In this document: piece by piece, positions 5,790-12,635 of the stretch
Position numbering within the stretch: position 1 is the stretch's first letter
How the letters are laid out: each line of letters begins with the position of its first letter
Source: CAYMLL01 sp964390645
GTDB lineage: Bacteria; Planctomycetota; UBA8108
Length of the DNA stretch: 19,179 bases
Direction of reading: 5' to 3'
Assembly: GCA_964390645.1 (NCBI GenBank)
Contig: CAYMLL010000134.1
Span: forward strand, 1 to 19,179
Translations under genes and position numbers: made by a program
The notes under the pieces: generated by a model
The model's database searches: none
Told to the model about the DNA's origin: nothing
The model's input: the letters and a program-made list of their open reading frames with translations, nothing else

Positions 5790-8747
5790 CTACTTCAGGC
5801 AGACGATCGTACCGTCATCGAAGCTGGCGATGATCCCGTTGTTGTCGACCGCGAGCCCGTTGAACGCCAGCTTGGCGGCGAACTTCTTTTCCCAGACCAC
5901 TCGGCCGTCTTCGATGCTGATGGCCCGGATGAAGCCGTGGTCCTCCTCCTGATCGAGGATGGCGCCGCCCTGGACGAGAAGATTGTTGCAGATCACCAGA
6001 GAAGTCGCCTGATAGGCGCGCGGAACACCCGGAAAGCGCCGTTTCTCACCGGGCTTCCCGAGAGCGGTGATCGATCCACCTCCGTCCTTGCTCGACGTTG
6101 CCACGTAGTGGTCGTTCCAGCTGACGGTGTCTCCCTTGAACTCTCCGTAGCCGACGTTGATGAACTTCCGGTGCCCGAGCCGGGTCCAGTTCCAGCTGTA
6201 GAGTCCTTCAAGACCCGTCACGACGGTCCTGTCCGCACTCTGTCCTCCGGGCTTCGCGGCCGGCTTCGGGAAGATCGTTCCCGTCTCGAGGCTCAACCAA
6301 TGTCCCATGACCGTGAGGAACTCGCCGTGTCGCGCCAGGGTGTCGTTTCGTTTGGTTCTCTTCTCGACGAGACCGTTGCCGCTCTGAGGCAGGGCTTTCG
6401 CCCATAGATGCTCGCCGGTTTCCGGGGAGAACGCCCTGATCACCAGTCCGCCGTCCGATCCCTGTGTGCGGCCGGCCGAGGCATACGCCTTCGCGTCGGC
6501 GATCATCACCCCACCGATCACCGGCCAGACCGACTCCACCTTTCCGTACGAGAGCATTCGCTTCTCTTGCGGCGCGATGCGCAGCTTGTAGATGAGCTCA
6601 CCGCTCTTGATCTTGATGGCGTACACGTAGCCGGCGTGATCGCCGACAAGGCAGATACCCTTGTAGAGCGTCGGCGCCGAGTCCATCCGACCACCGGTCA
6701 TGAAACGCCACTTGACGGCGCCGTCCTTGGTGTCGACAGCAACGATCTCGTTGTGGTCCATATCCCCGAGAATCGCCAGCCCGCCCGCGATGACCGCGGC
6801 CGTGAGCCGGCTGTTCAGGTAGGAACGCCAGTCCATCTGAACCGTTCCGTCCTTCGTCTCACCGGTAACCCGCTTCGACCAGGCCACCTCCACCCGGGTC
6901 GGAATATCACAGGCCGAGCTGCTGCTGCGCCGGGCATTTCCCCGAAACGATGTCCACAGCGCCGGGGACGCGATCCCTTCCCTGCTGTCCCGGTACGTGC
7001 CATGGACGACGGGTCGGGTAGGAGCTTCCATCTCGGCCGGCGTGAGGATTCTGCCGATCGGCGCGATGGCGAGCAGTCCCGGAATCTGCCCCGGAGAGCA
7101 GCGGCACCAGTTCTGGGCGATGTAGCCGGATCCGTAGGCTGGTATGGTTCCCGTCAGACAGGAGGCCCTGGCTCCACCGAACTTGATGCTCTTGCCGTCC
7201 TTGCTGAGGCTCCCACCCCGGTTTCCCAGAACCATGTCACGGACTCGTAGCACCGGCGTGCAGATGTGGTTCCTGTACCGAAAGAACTCCTTACCGGCTT
7301 CCCGGGATGCCTCGGGGTCGAGAGGCTTGCCCGTGCCGGCCGAGAGCAGGACCACCTTCGCGCGTCCGGTGAGCGCCACGGCCACCACCCCGTGTCCGGC
7401 CGCTTCGAGACTCAGCGCATGGTTCGTCGCGTTGAACTCCCGGTCTTCGGTCTGCCAGAGGACGTTTCCACTGGCCAGACCCATGGCGATGACCTTCTGT
7501 GGTGGACGCTTCGTCTTGTCGCCTCGCCTCCTCCGGCTGTGGTTCTTCTCGAGGGAGTCCTTCTCGGTCCTGTTCACGATGAAGACCGTTCCATCGGCGA
7601 TCAGCAGCGATGTGCCCAGCAGGTTGTTCTTCCATCGCAGCTCGCCGGAAGCGTCGTCGTACGCTTCGATCGTTCCCTCTCTGATCTCCCAGTCCATGCG
7701 GCGTCGATCGTAATTACGCACGGAGCCCATCTTCTTCCCTTCCTTCCACGTGGCGACGACGACGATCCCGTCCTCCGTCGCGATCACCCCGGGGATACTG
7801 GAGGTAAGCAGCTCTCGTACGGTCTCTCCCGTCCGTGTGCTGACGGCCAGCATCTTCCCCTTCTCGCCCGCCAGATAGATATTGCGACCGGCGGAGACGA
7901 GGGGCGCCATGTTCTCGATGTAGAGCCCGCCGTAGTAGGTGTCGCCGATTCGCCTGCGCCACAGCATCCGACCGTTGAATGCATCGCGACACGTCAGGAA
8001 TTGATCCGTCCCGTACTTCGATGTCCATCCATCACCCAGGTTCTCGTATACAGCGGTCGAGAACGAGAAGCAGCGACCGTCATCGAGGACCATCGCTCGC
8101 GTCGACGAGTAGCGGTTGGCTGCTCTGACGGGATTGTTGAAGTTCATCGGCAGGCCGGCGTTCCACTTGAATCCCACCGGGAGATCGAACACCTTGTCGC
8201 TCGACGCCGGGATGCCGCTGGCGTCGTGATAGCGGTGAGACCACGTGTCCATCTTGTCGGACGGCGGCAGCAGGTCGGTTCGCACCACCTCGCCGCCGCG
8301 ACAGATGACGATCTGTCCCTGCGGAACGACGCAGCGACGGGCCTCCTCCAGCTTGAATCCAGCCGCTCTCGCCTTCTCGATGTCCATGATCACGAGCGTG
8401 TTCACCAGGTAGTCGCGGTACGGCAGAGTCGTGAGGCTCAGCTCTTCTGCGCTGACGCAACCCTTGACGTCGGTGTCGGCGATCACCCTGTTAAACCGAG
8501 CGAGCTCCTGTGCGCCGCCGACGATTGCGTGAACGAGCCAGTTGCCGCTCTCGCCAAGTCCGGCAGCGACCTCGGGCGCCCTCGCCTCTCCGCAACCGAG
8601 GACGACGATCAAGCCGCTCTTGCGTCCGGAGGAGTCTACTGTCTCCTGGATCGAGGTCGCGGCAAGCAGAGGTCCCGCCGCAAGAGCCGCGAGGCATGTC
8701 AGTGACACGAGAGTCGTTGGAGAGGTCCTGACCGGAAAATGAGTCAC
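5790..8747 (-). CDS. Exported PQQ-type beta-propeller protein with degenerate Rossmann N-domain
   Basis: With the GTG start at 8747 the protein has 985 residues. Residues 1-30 are a signal peptide (LVSLTCLAALAAGPLLA). A GTG at 8813 would add 22 Arg-rich residues and is less likely. After the signal comes a methyltransferase-like Rossmann segment (IVVLGCGEARAPEVAAGL) and LPYRDYLVNTLVIMD. I recall this arrangement ahead of planctomycete PQQ-like propellers, followed by an aromatic TWSHRYHD motif as here. The rest holds about eight PQQ-like blades, recognisable by A-x-D/G-G-x-x-x-W patterns such as TCRDAFNGRMLWRRRIG, EAYDDASGELRWKNNLL, VAVDTKDGAVKWRF, RAFSPETGEHLWAKALP and RAISIEDGRVVWEKKFA, ending in ASFDDGTIVCLK. 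PQQ binding is not shown, and many such proteins are scaffolds. The rhodanese begins 96 bases after this stop on the same strand with no obvious terminator, so an operon is plausible. Confidence 0.88.
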   Translation of the reverse strand: MTHFPVRTSPTTLVSLTCLAALAAGPLLAATSIQETVDSSGRKSGLIVVLGCGEARAPEVAAGLGESGNWLVHAIVGGAQELARFNRVIADTDVKGCVSAEELSLTTLPYRDYLVNTLVIMDIEKARAAGFKLEEARRCVVPQGQIVICRGGEVVRTDLLPPSDKMDTWSHRYHDASGIPASSDKVFDLPVGFKWNAGLPMNFNNPVRAANRYSSTRAMVLDDGRCFSFSTAVYENLGDGWTSKYGTDQFLTCRDAFNGRMLWRRRIGDTYYGGLYIENMAPLVSAGRNIYLAGEKGKMLAVSTRTGETVRELLTSSIPGVIATEDGIVVVATWKEGKKMGSVRNYDRRRMDWEIREGTIEAYDDASGELRWKNNLLGTSLLIADGTVFIVNRTEKDSLEKNHSRRRRGDKTKRPPQKVIAMGLASGNVLWQTEDREFNATNHALSLEAAGHGVVAVALTGRAKVVLLSAGTGKPLDPEASREAGKEFFRYRNHICTPVLRVRDMVLGNRGGSLSKDGKSIKFGGARASCLTGTIPAYGSGYIAQNWCRCSPGQIPGLLAIAPIGRILTPAEMEAPTRPVVHGTYRDSREGIASPALWTSFRGNARRSSSSACDIPTRVEVAWSKRVTGETKDGTVQMDWRSYLNSRLTAAVIAGGLAILGDMDHNEIVAVDTKDGAVKWRFMTGGRMDSAPTLYKGICLVGDHAGYVYAIKIKSGELIYKLRIAPQEKRMLSYGKVESVWPVIGGVMIADAKAYASAGRTQGSDGGLVIRAFSPETGEHLWAKALPQSGNGLVEKRTKRNDTLARHGEFLTVMGHWLSLETGTIFPKPAAKPGGQSADRTVVTGLEGLYSWNWTRLGHRKFINVGYGEFKGDTVSWNDHYVATSSKDGGGSITALGKPGEKRRFPGVPRAYQATSLVICNNLLVQGGAILDQEEDHGFIRAISIEDGRVVWEKKFAAKLAFNGLAVDNNGIIASFDDGTIVCLK

Positions 8748-9083
8748 GGGTCGGCTACTCCGGTTCGGGTGTGGTGCGGCACAAGAGCGCCTCGGATTCC
8801 TGCCCGAGCTCACGGGCTCCGGGGCGGAGAGTCAGAATACTCCAACTCACGGAGCTCCGGCACTTCCGTCCGCGGAATACCGTCGTGCGGCATCCGGTAC
8901 ACCGGACGTTCGGCGCCGGCCAGATCTCACCCGTTTCGTTAACGAGGCCTCGCAATCGAAAATCCCGTCGAGGCCGGGATCTTCGGGCGTTCATGCTTCG
9001 ATGATCCCGCCGTCCCGACGGTCGACAAGGGCTTCGCGGTTTCTTCGATGAGCACCTGGACGACGCCGGTCCGGCATTCCTGT
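8748..9083. other. Intergenic stretch, no convincing gene
   Basis: This lies between the kinase-like gene stop and the beta-propeller gene start. A short inverted repeat TCCGGT-AC-ACCGGA occupies 8893-8906, upstream of the propeller gene, and could be an operator, though six-base arms are weak evidence. A minus-strand frame at 9127-8939 with a CPQCRQEC stretch overlaps the kinase gene end and is not convincing. No clear promoter boxes or terminator seen. Confidence 0.5.
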
Positions 9084-9860
9084 CTACACTGCGGGCAGGC
9101 GTTGGTCCGTGCGATGAAGTGTCGCATGTCGTGATGCGGAGCGCTGCAGCTCCCCCGAGTTCCAGGGGCGGATCAGCGCCTTGCGCCCCGTGCGCAGGCA
9201 GACGAGTCGCAGTCGCGCGAGAAATTCGCTCGTCGCGAACGAGTCAAGAGCGGCGATCGAGAGATAGCCACGGACGAAGCGCGCCAGACCGAACTGCTCG
9301 AGTGAGCGAACATCGACTGCGTAGGCGACGAGCGGTTTGAAGTTTCTCGCGCGGAGATTCGAGGACAGCGGGCCCCGCAGGAATCGAACCTCGGAGACGT
9401 CGATGAGCGCGAAGCTGTCCTCGCTCCGGACTAGGACGTTCGCGAAGTGCAGCCCTCGGAAGTACACGCCGCTCTGGTGGAGTCGTGCGACGAAGTCGTG
9501 GAAGGTCTCCATCAGGGCTGTGCGCGCGTCGTCATCCGCTGTCTCGAGAGCGTCGCGAAGAGGTGTCCCCTCGAGGTACCGGTAGATCACCCCGGTGCCG
9601 CCCGGCTCGTCCAGCGTGACGACGCGTAGCGTCTCGACGGTCGAAATCCCCCGTCGAACAAGCTCCTGCGACGCGTGGACGAAACGCAGCGCGTACGGCG
9701 AGAAGAGCGCCGATGACAGCCTTCGCTTGCGACGGAAAATCTTCAGCATCGTCCCATCGTCTGCTCGCAGCACCTTCACCCCGTTGAGGTCCGAGGAGAG
9801 GACGTCGGAGCGCTCCGCGAAGCGGTCGAACTCGTCAGTGCTCATCCGCTCGACTTTCAT
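9084..9860 (-). CDS. WaaP/InaA-type lipopolysaccharide kinase-like protein lacking the catalytic Asp
   Basis: The protein has 258 residues, a normal length for small Kdo/WaaP-family kinases, and no signal peptide, so it is cytoplasmic. The fold is read from VKVLRADDGTMLKIFRRK (Lys40 as the beta-3 lysine), VIYRYLEGTPL as the hinge, LHQSGVYFRGLHFANVLV (residues 127-144) as the catalytic loop, and ALIDVSEVRF (151-160) as the metal-binding aspartate loop with Asp154. The catalytic-loop aspartate of HxD is replaced: the sequence is Phe-Arg-Gly at 134-136, with His138 and Asn141 kept. I recall similar FRSLH-type loops in some proteobacterial members, so this may be a subfamily trait. It follows the methyltransferase by 18 bases, so the two are probably co-transcribed. 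A lipid- or sugar-phosphorylating role is inferred. ATG at 9845 is an alternative start. Confidence 0.78.
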   Translation of the reverse strand: MKVERMSTDEFDRFAERSDVLSSDLNGVKVLRADDGTMLKIFRRKRRLSSALFSPYALRFVHASQELVRRGISTVETLRVVTLDEPGGTGVIYRYLEGTPLRDALETADDDARTALMETFHDFVARLHQSGVYFRGLHFANVLVRSEDSFALIDVSEVRFLRGPLSSNLRARNFKPLVAYAVDVRSLEQFGLARFVRGYLSIAALDSFATSEFLARLRLVCLRTGRKALIRPWNSGELQRSASRHATLHRTDQRLPAV

Positions 9861-9878
9861 CGGCCGGAAGACCCGCTA

Positions 9879-10565
9879 CTACTCCGAGCGTTCACGGAGA
9901 ACGGCATACCACTGTCGCGAGATCACCGAACGCGTCGGAAGGAAGCTCTGAACCTCGAGCCCGGCAGCTTCCACATCTTCCCGGAGCTGCCTGGTGCTGA
10001 TCGGGACGCGATCGTCCGGGCGGATTCCACGCAGTCGGTTGCGCATGCTGAAATGCACGGAGTCGATGGAGCGCGTGCAAAAGAACGACACGAGGACCGT
10101 GCCCTGGCTGATGCGGCGCAGCTCGCGAAAGAGCTTTCGACGGGTGTCCGACTCGAACAGGTGATGAACCAGCCGGTTGCAGAGAACCGCGTCGAACGTA
10201 TCGTCGTCGAAATCCGTGTCGAGCGCGTTGGCGACGCGAAGGTCCACAGTGTCCGGCGACAGACCGGCGGAATCGACGTGGGCCCGTGCCTGCTCGATCA
10301 TGTGCGGCGAGGAGTCGGCGCCAGTGACGCGGAAGCCCATCTCGGCGAGTAGAGGCTCGAAGCGCCCGGTGCCGCAGGGGAGGTCGAGGACGTGCGCGCC
10401 CTTCGGAACGCCGGCGAGTCCGGCCCGGACACAGTGGCTTTCGCGCTCGTGAGTCCGCGTCCCGACGAGTGAGCTGGCGTACTTCGCCGCGGACTCCTTC
10501 GTGTCGAACCGCTCGACGGTTCTCGCGGCGGAATCAGCTTCGCCGGCGGCGGGTATCTCTTTCAT
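9879..10565 (-). CDS. Class I SAM-dependent methyltransferase
   Basis: The protein has 228 residues and is cytoplasmic. Motif I is VLDLPCGTGRF (residues 59-69), the acidic end of beta-2 is TGADSSPHMIEQA (Asp84), motif II is NALDTDFDDDTFDAVLCNRL with HHL following, and a late strand reads GTVLVSFFCTRS. This is the general Methyltransf_11/25 pattern; the substrate cannot be read from the sequence. It precedes the WaaP-type kinase gene by 18 bases and diverges from a TylF-like methyltransferase and a second WaaP-type kinase, so a glycan or lipid substrate in the envelope is a reasonable inference. ATG at 10565 is preceded by GGAAGGA, placed rather close to the start; a TTG at 10610 would add 15 residues without a better ribosome site. 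Confidence 0.85.
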   Translation of the reverse strand: MKEIPAAGEADSAARTVERFDTKESAAKYASSLVGTRTHERESHCVRAGLAGVPKGAHVLDLPCGTGRFEPLLAEMGFRVTGADSSPHMIEQARAHVDSAGLSPDTVDLRVANALDTDFDDDTFDAVLCNRLVHHLFESDTRRKLFRELRRISQGTVLVSFFCTRSIDSVHFSMRNRLRGIRPDDRVPISTRQLREDVEAAGLEVQSFLPTRSVISRQWYAVLRERSE

Positions 10566-10747
10566 TCCTTCCGTCTTTCGATTGGCCCGGCCGTTTGACG
10601 CCGGTAGCAACCCCGGAGCACCGGGATTCTAACGTCTTCGGTGCCGGCGCGCCAGCACGGGGAACGACTGCTTCCGGTCGCGAGGTCTCGTGCTCCGGCC
10701 CCGGGCGATGGGGTGGCAGAGGTACGCGCGGAAATCGTGGATTCGAG

Positions 10748-10776
10748 TTGACGGCGCCGACTCGTTCCAATTAGGT
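10748..10776 (+). promoter_or_regulatory. Weak sigma-70-like promoter candidate in the divergent intergenic region
   Basis: The 237-base region between the divergent starts (10566-10802) must hold promoters for both sides. TTGACG at 10748-10753 matches the -35 consensus in five of six bases, but 17 bases later the -10 position reads TTAGGT, a poor match. It would serve the plus-strand genes starting at 10803. I found no convincing candidate for the minus strand. Confidence 0.2.
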
Positions 10777-10802
10777 ATGCCCTGGGGTGCTGCCGTGGCG
10801 AT

Positions 10803-11315
10803 GTGAGGAGTCGACCGAGACCGGTGTTCGAAGAACAGATCCTCTCGAAACGCCATTCGCATCTGTTCAATCCGGGCTTCTGCCGGGTCATGCAGCGCGC
10901 ACGCAGCGACCCCATGATCCGCCGCGAGCGCATGCACGAGCTCTGCTGTCTCCTCGGGCCCGTCGAAGGCTCGAGGGTTCCGGGCGATCACGGCGAGCTC
11001 GGCACGGCGCGTGGCGACACTGCGGTCCTGCTCTACTCGTATGCGGTGACCTCGAGCGAGGAGCGACGAATCCGGCCCCACGACGCGTTCGAGGCGCTCG
11101 ATCCGCCTGATGCGGACTGCGAGGAAGTGCGCAGGGCCCTCGACGAGGAGCGACGTTTCGACCCCGAGCGTGCCCACGTGGTGAAGGGCTGCGTCGACGT
11201 GCCCGTGCCGCAGCGGCCCCGACATCCGATCGAGTTTCTCCCGGCGCGCTCGATGTCGGACGCCATCGAGAACCGCAAGCCGACGCAGGCGTATTTCCAG
11301 AATCCCACAGATTGA
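10803..11315 (+). CDS. Short TylF/macrocin O-methyltransferase-like protein, possibly decayed
   Basis: The frame encodes 170 residues from a GTG and ends three bases before the next gene's ATG, which supports it over the overlapping frames. Third codon positions are GC-rich. It follows the TylF family pattern: RERMHELCCLLGPVEG, then VPGDHGELGTARGDTAVLL (residues 59-77, the family's VPGDFxExGVWRGG SAM loop), DAFEALDPPD (94-103, the family's DSFEGLPPPD), and DPERAHVVKGCVDVPVP (120-136). TylF proteins are about 250 residues and continue with an LDxDxYEST strand and a DDY metal site. Here the end reads PIEFLPARSMSDAIENRK and stops, so the metal site is missing. It may be a truncated pseudogene or a divergent product. 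There is no good ribosome site before the GTG. Context suggests a sugar or lipid O-methyltransferase origin. Confidence 0.5.
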   Translation: MRSRPRPVFEEQILSKRHSHLFNPGFCRVMQRARSDPMIRRERMHELCCLLGPVEGSRVPGDHGELGTARGDTAVLLYSYAVTSSEERRIRPHDAFEALDPPDADCEEVRRALDEERRFDPERAHVVKGCVDVPVPQRPRHPIEFLPARSMSDAIENRKPTQAYFQNPTD

Positions 11316-11318
11316 GCG

Positions 11319-12146
11319 ATGGCAGACCACTGGGTGCGCGTCGTCCAGAAACTACCCTCCCCTGCGAGCCGTCTTCACATCAGACACGCGGCGAACGAAC
11401 CCTGGTGGCCGCAGGTGATCGACGACTACTGGTCGGGTCGCTTGGGAGGTCTCGAGCGTGTTCCGAGCTCGAAGTTCGCAGAGGTGGATCGCGGCTCGGT
11501 CGGGCCCGAACCGCGCGTGGTCTACTTCAAACGCTTTCTGCGACGCGGCTCCTTCGATTCGTTCAAGCATCTCGTGCGAGCATCCCGTGCGGCTCGTGCG
11601 TTCGCCGGCATACGGCTGTTCTCGGACGCCGGGTTCTCATCGACATGCGTCTCCTGCATCGTCGAGGCACGCCGTCTGGGTGTCGTCCGTGAGAGCTGTC
11701 TCGTCACGGAGGAAGTGCCGGATGCGCCATCCCTCACCCACTGGCTCTTCGACGATTCGTTCGGTGCGGGGCCTGATCGGCCACGACGCCGGCGCTTTCT
11801 TCGTGAGCTGGGAGCCGAGGTCGGCGCGATTCACGCTGCCGGGCTCTACCATGGTGATATGCGGCACGGCAACGTCCTGTGTCGCGAGGACGGTTCGGGT
11901 TGGAGATTCGCGTGGCTCGATCTCGAGCGCTCCTCCGCCTACTCCCGGCTACCGATCGAGCGTCGCGTCTACAATCTCTCCCAGCTGAACCTCTGGCGCG
12001 ACGGTCTGACCTTCGGCGATCGCTGGGTCTTCTGGGCCGCCTACGTAGAGCGGGCCGGGCTCGACCGTGCGGCCGCGAAGAACGTGCTGTGTCGAGTCGT
12101 CGCCGAAACACAGCGCCGCTGGCGGATCCGGGGCTGGTGGAAGTAG
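11319..12146 (+). CDS. WaaP/Kdo-type lipopolysaccharide kinase-like protein, catalytic residues intact
   Basis: The protein has 275 residues with no signal peptide, so it is cytoplasmic. Kinase-fold landmarks are RVVYFKRFL (Lys71 as the beta-3 lysine), CLVTEEVPDAPSL as the hinge, IHAAGLYHGDMRHGNVLC (171-188) with His178, Asp180 and Asn185 of the catalytic loop, and FAWLDLERSS with Asp201 for metal. This matches the Kdo/WaaP (PF06293) group, which phosphorylates core heptose or Kdo of lipopolysaccharide. The basic C-terminus (RRWRIRGWWK) could touch membrane lipid. It starts three bases after the TylF-like frame, implying an operon. Unlike the kinase-like protein at 9084-9860 it keeps the catalytic Asp, so it is the likelier active enzyme of the pair. 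The exact sugar substrate is unknown. Confidence 0.82.
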   Translation: MADHWVRVVQKLPSPASRLHIRHAANEPWWPQVIDDYWSGRLGGLERVPSSKFAEVDRGSVGPEPRVVYFKRFLRRGSFDSFKHLVRASRAARAFAGIRLFSDAGFSSTCVSCIVEARRLGVVRESCLVTEEVPDAPSLTHWLFDDSFGAGPDRPRRRRFLRELGAEVGAIHAAGLYHGDMRHGNVLCREDGSGWRFAWLDLERSSAYSRLPIERRVYNLSQLNLWRDGLTFGDRWVFWAAYVERAGLDRAAAKNVLCRVVAETQRRWRIRGWWK

Positions 12147-12390
12147 CGTCGATTGTGGCGGGGTCCGGGGTCGATTCGGCTGCGCGGCGGACCGCGTCCG
12201 GGCAGTCCGTGAATCGGATCGATGATCGCGGAGCAACGCAGGCGTGCTGTCTGCACGTTGAGGATCCAGCCGCGCAGCCCGACGCAGTCCACTGCGTGAC
12301 TCACGGTTTTGCAGTGGAAAGCGGTGAGACACGCCGGCCATGACCGGTTTGTCCGTCCTCTGCCATCAACCACTCTACCTGCCGACTACG

Positions 12391-12427
12391 ACCGACCGTG
12401 CGGCAGCCGCGATCGTGCACGGTCGGT
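12391..12427. repeat. 11-bp inverted repeat, possible terminator or operator
   Basis: ACCGACCGTGC at 12391-12401 pairs perfectly with GCACGGTCGGT at 12417-12427 across a 15-base loop. It lies 245 bases after the kinase stop and 209 bases before the next gene. No T-run follows on the plus strand, so it is not a classic intrinsic terminator. GC-rich repeats of this size can also arise by chance. Confidence 0.45.
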
Positions 12428-12620
12428 GGATTCAGCCATCCAGATAGCAAGGCGGAGTTGCACCGCCGCTCACGGCCCGGGAACGAGTCGTGGCCCCTTT
12501 CTCTTCCCCGGGCTCCCGGAGAGTTTTTCCAGAACCGGATCTCCTCCTCACGACACCAATACTGACAGGACCGAAAACCACTCACTCGCACAAGTGGCGC
12601 TCGCTTCAAAGAGAAACACC

Positions 12621-12627
12621 AAGGAGG
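12621..12627 (+). promoter_or_regulatory. Ribosome binding site fixing the start at 12636
   Basis: AAGGAGG lies eight bases before ATG 12636. It is the best Shine-Dalgarno match in the window and rules out the in-frame ATG at 12309. Confidence 0.85.
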
Positions 12628-12635
12628 ATCGGAAA

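Larger units (their letters stand above)
12147..12635. other. Intergenic stretch upstream of the secreted repeat protein
   Basis: The frame of the downstream gene stays open back to an ATG at 12309, but that part is Arg/Ser/Pro-rich with no domain, and the strong ribosome site places the true start at 12636. The stretch holds one inverted repeat (12391-12427, listed separately). I see no tRNA and no clear promoter boxes. Confidence 0.55.

Noticed and set aside
7266..8705. 479-codon plus-strand frame
   Set aside because: It is the antisense shadow of the beta-propeller gene; the minus-strand product has clear repeat motifs.
8939..9127. Small minus-strand frame with CPQCRQEC, suggestive of a zinc ribbon
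   Set aside because: It overlaps the kinase-like gene end by 44 bases, has no ribosome site and only one Cys cluster; chance is likelier.
10629..11330. 233-residue minus-strand frame opposite the TylF-like gene
   Set aside because: No domain is recognisable, while the plus-strand frame shows ordered TylF motifs and abuts the next gene by three bases.
12309..12635. In-frame upstream extension of the secreted repeat protein to ATG 12309
   Set aside because: It would bury the signal peptide behind 109 random-looking residues, and AAGGAGG clearly marks ATG 12636.
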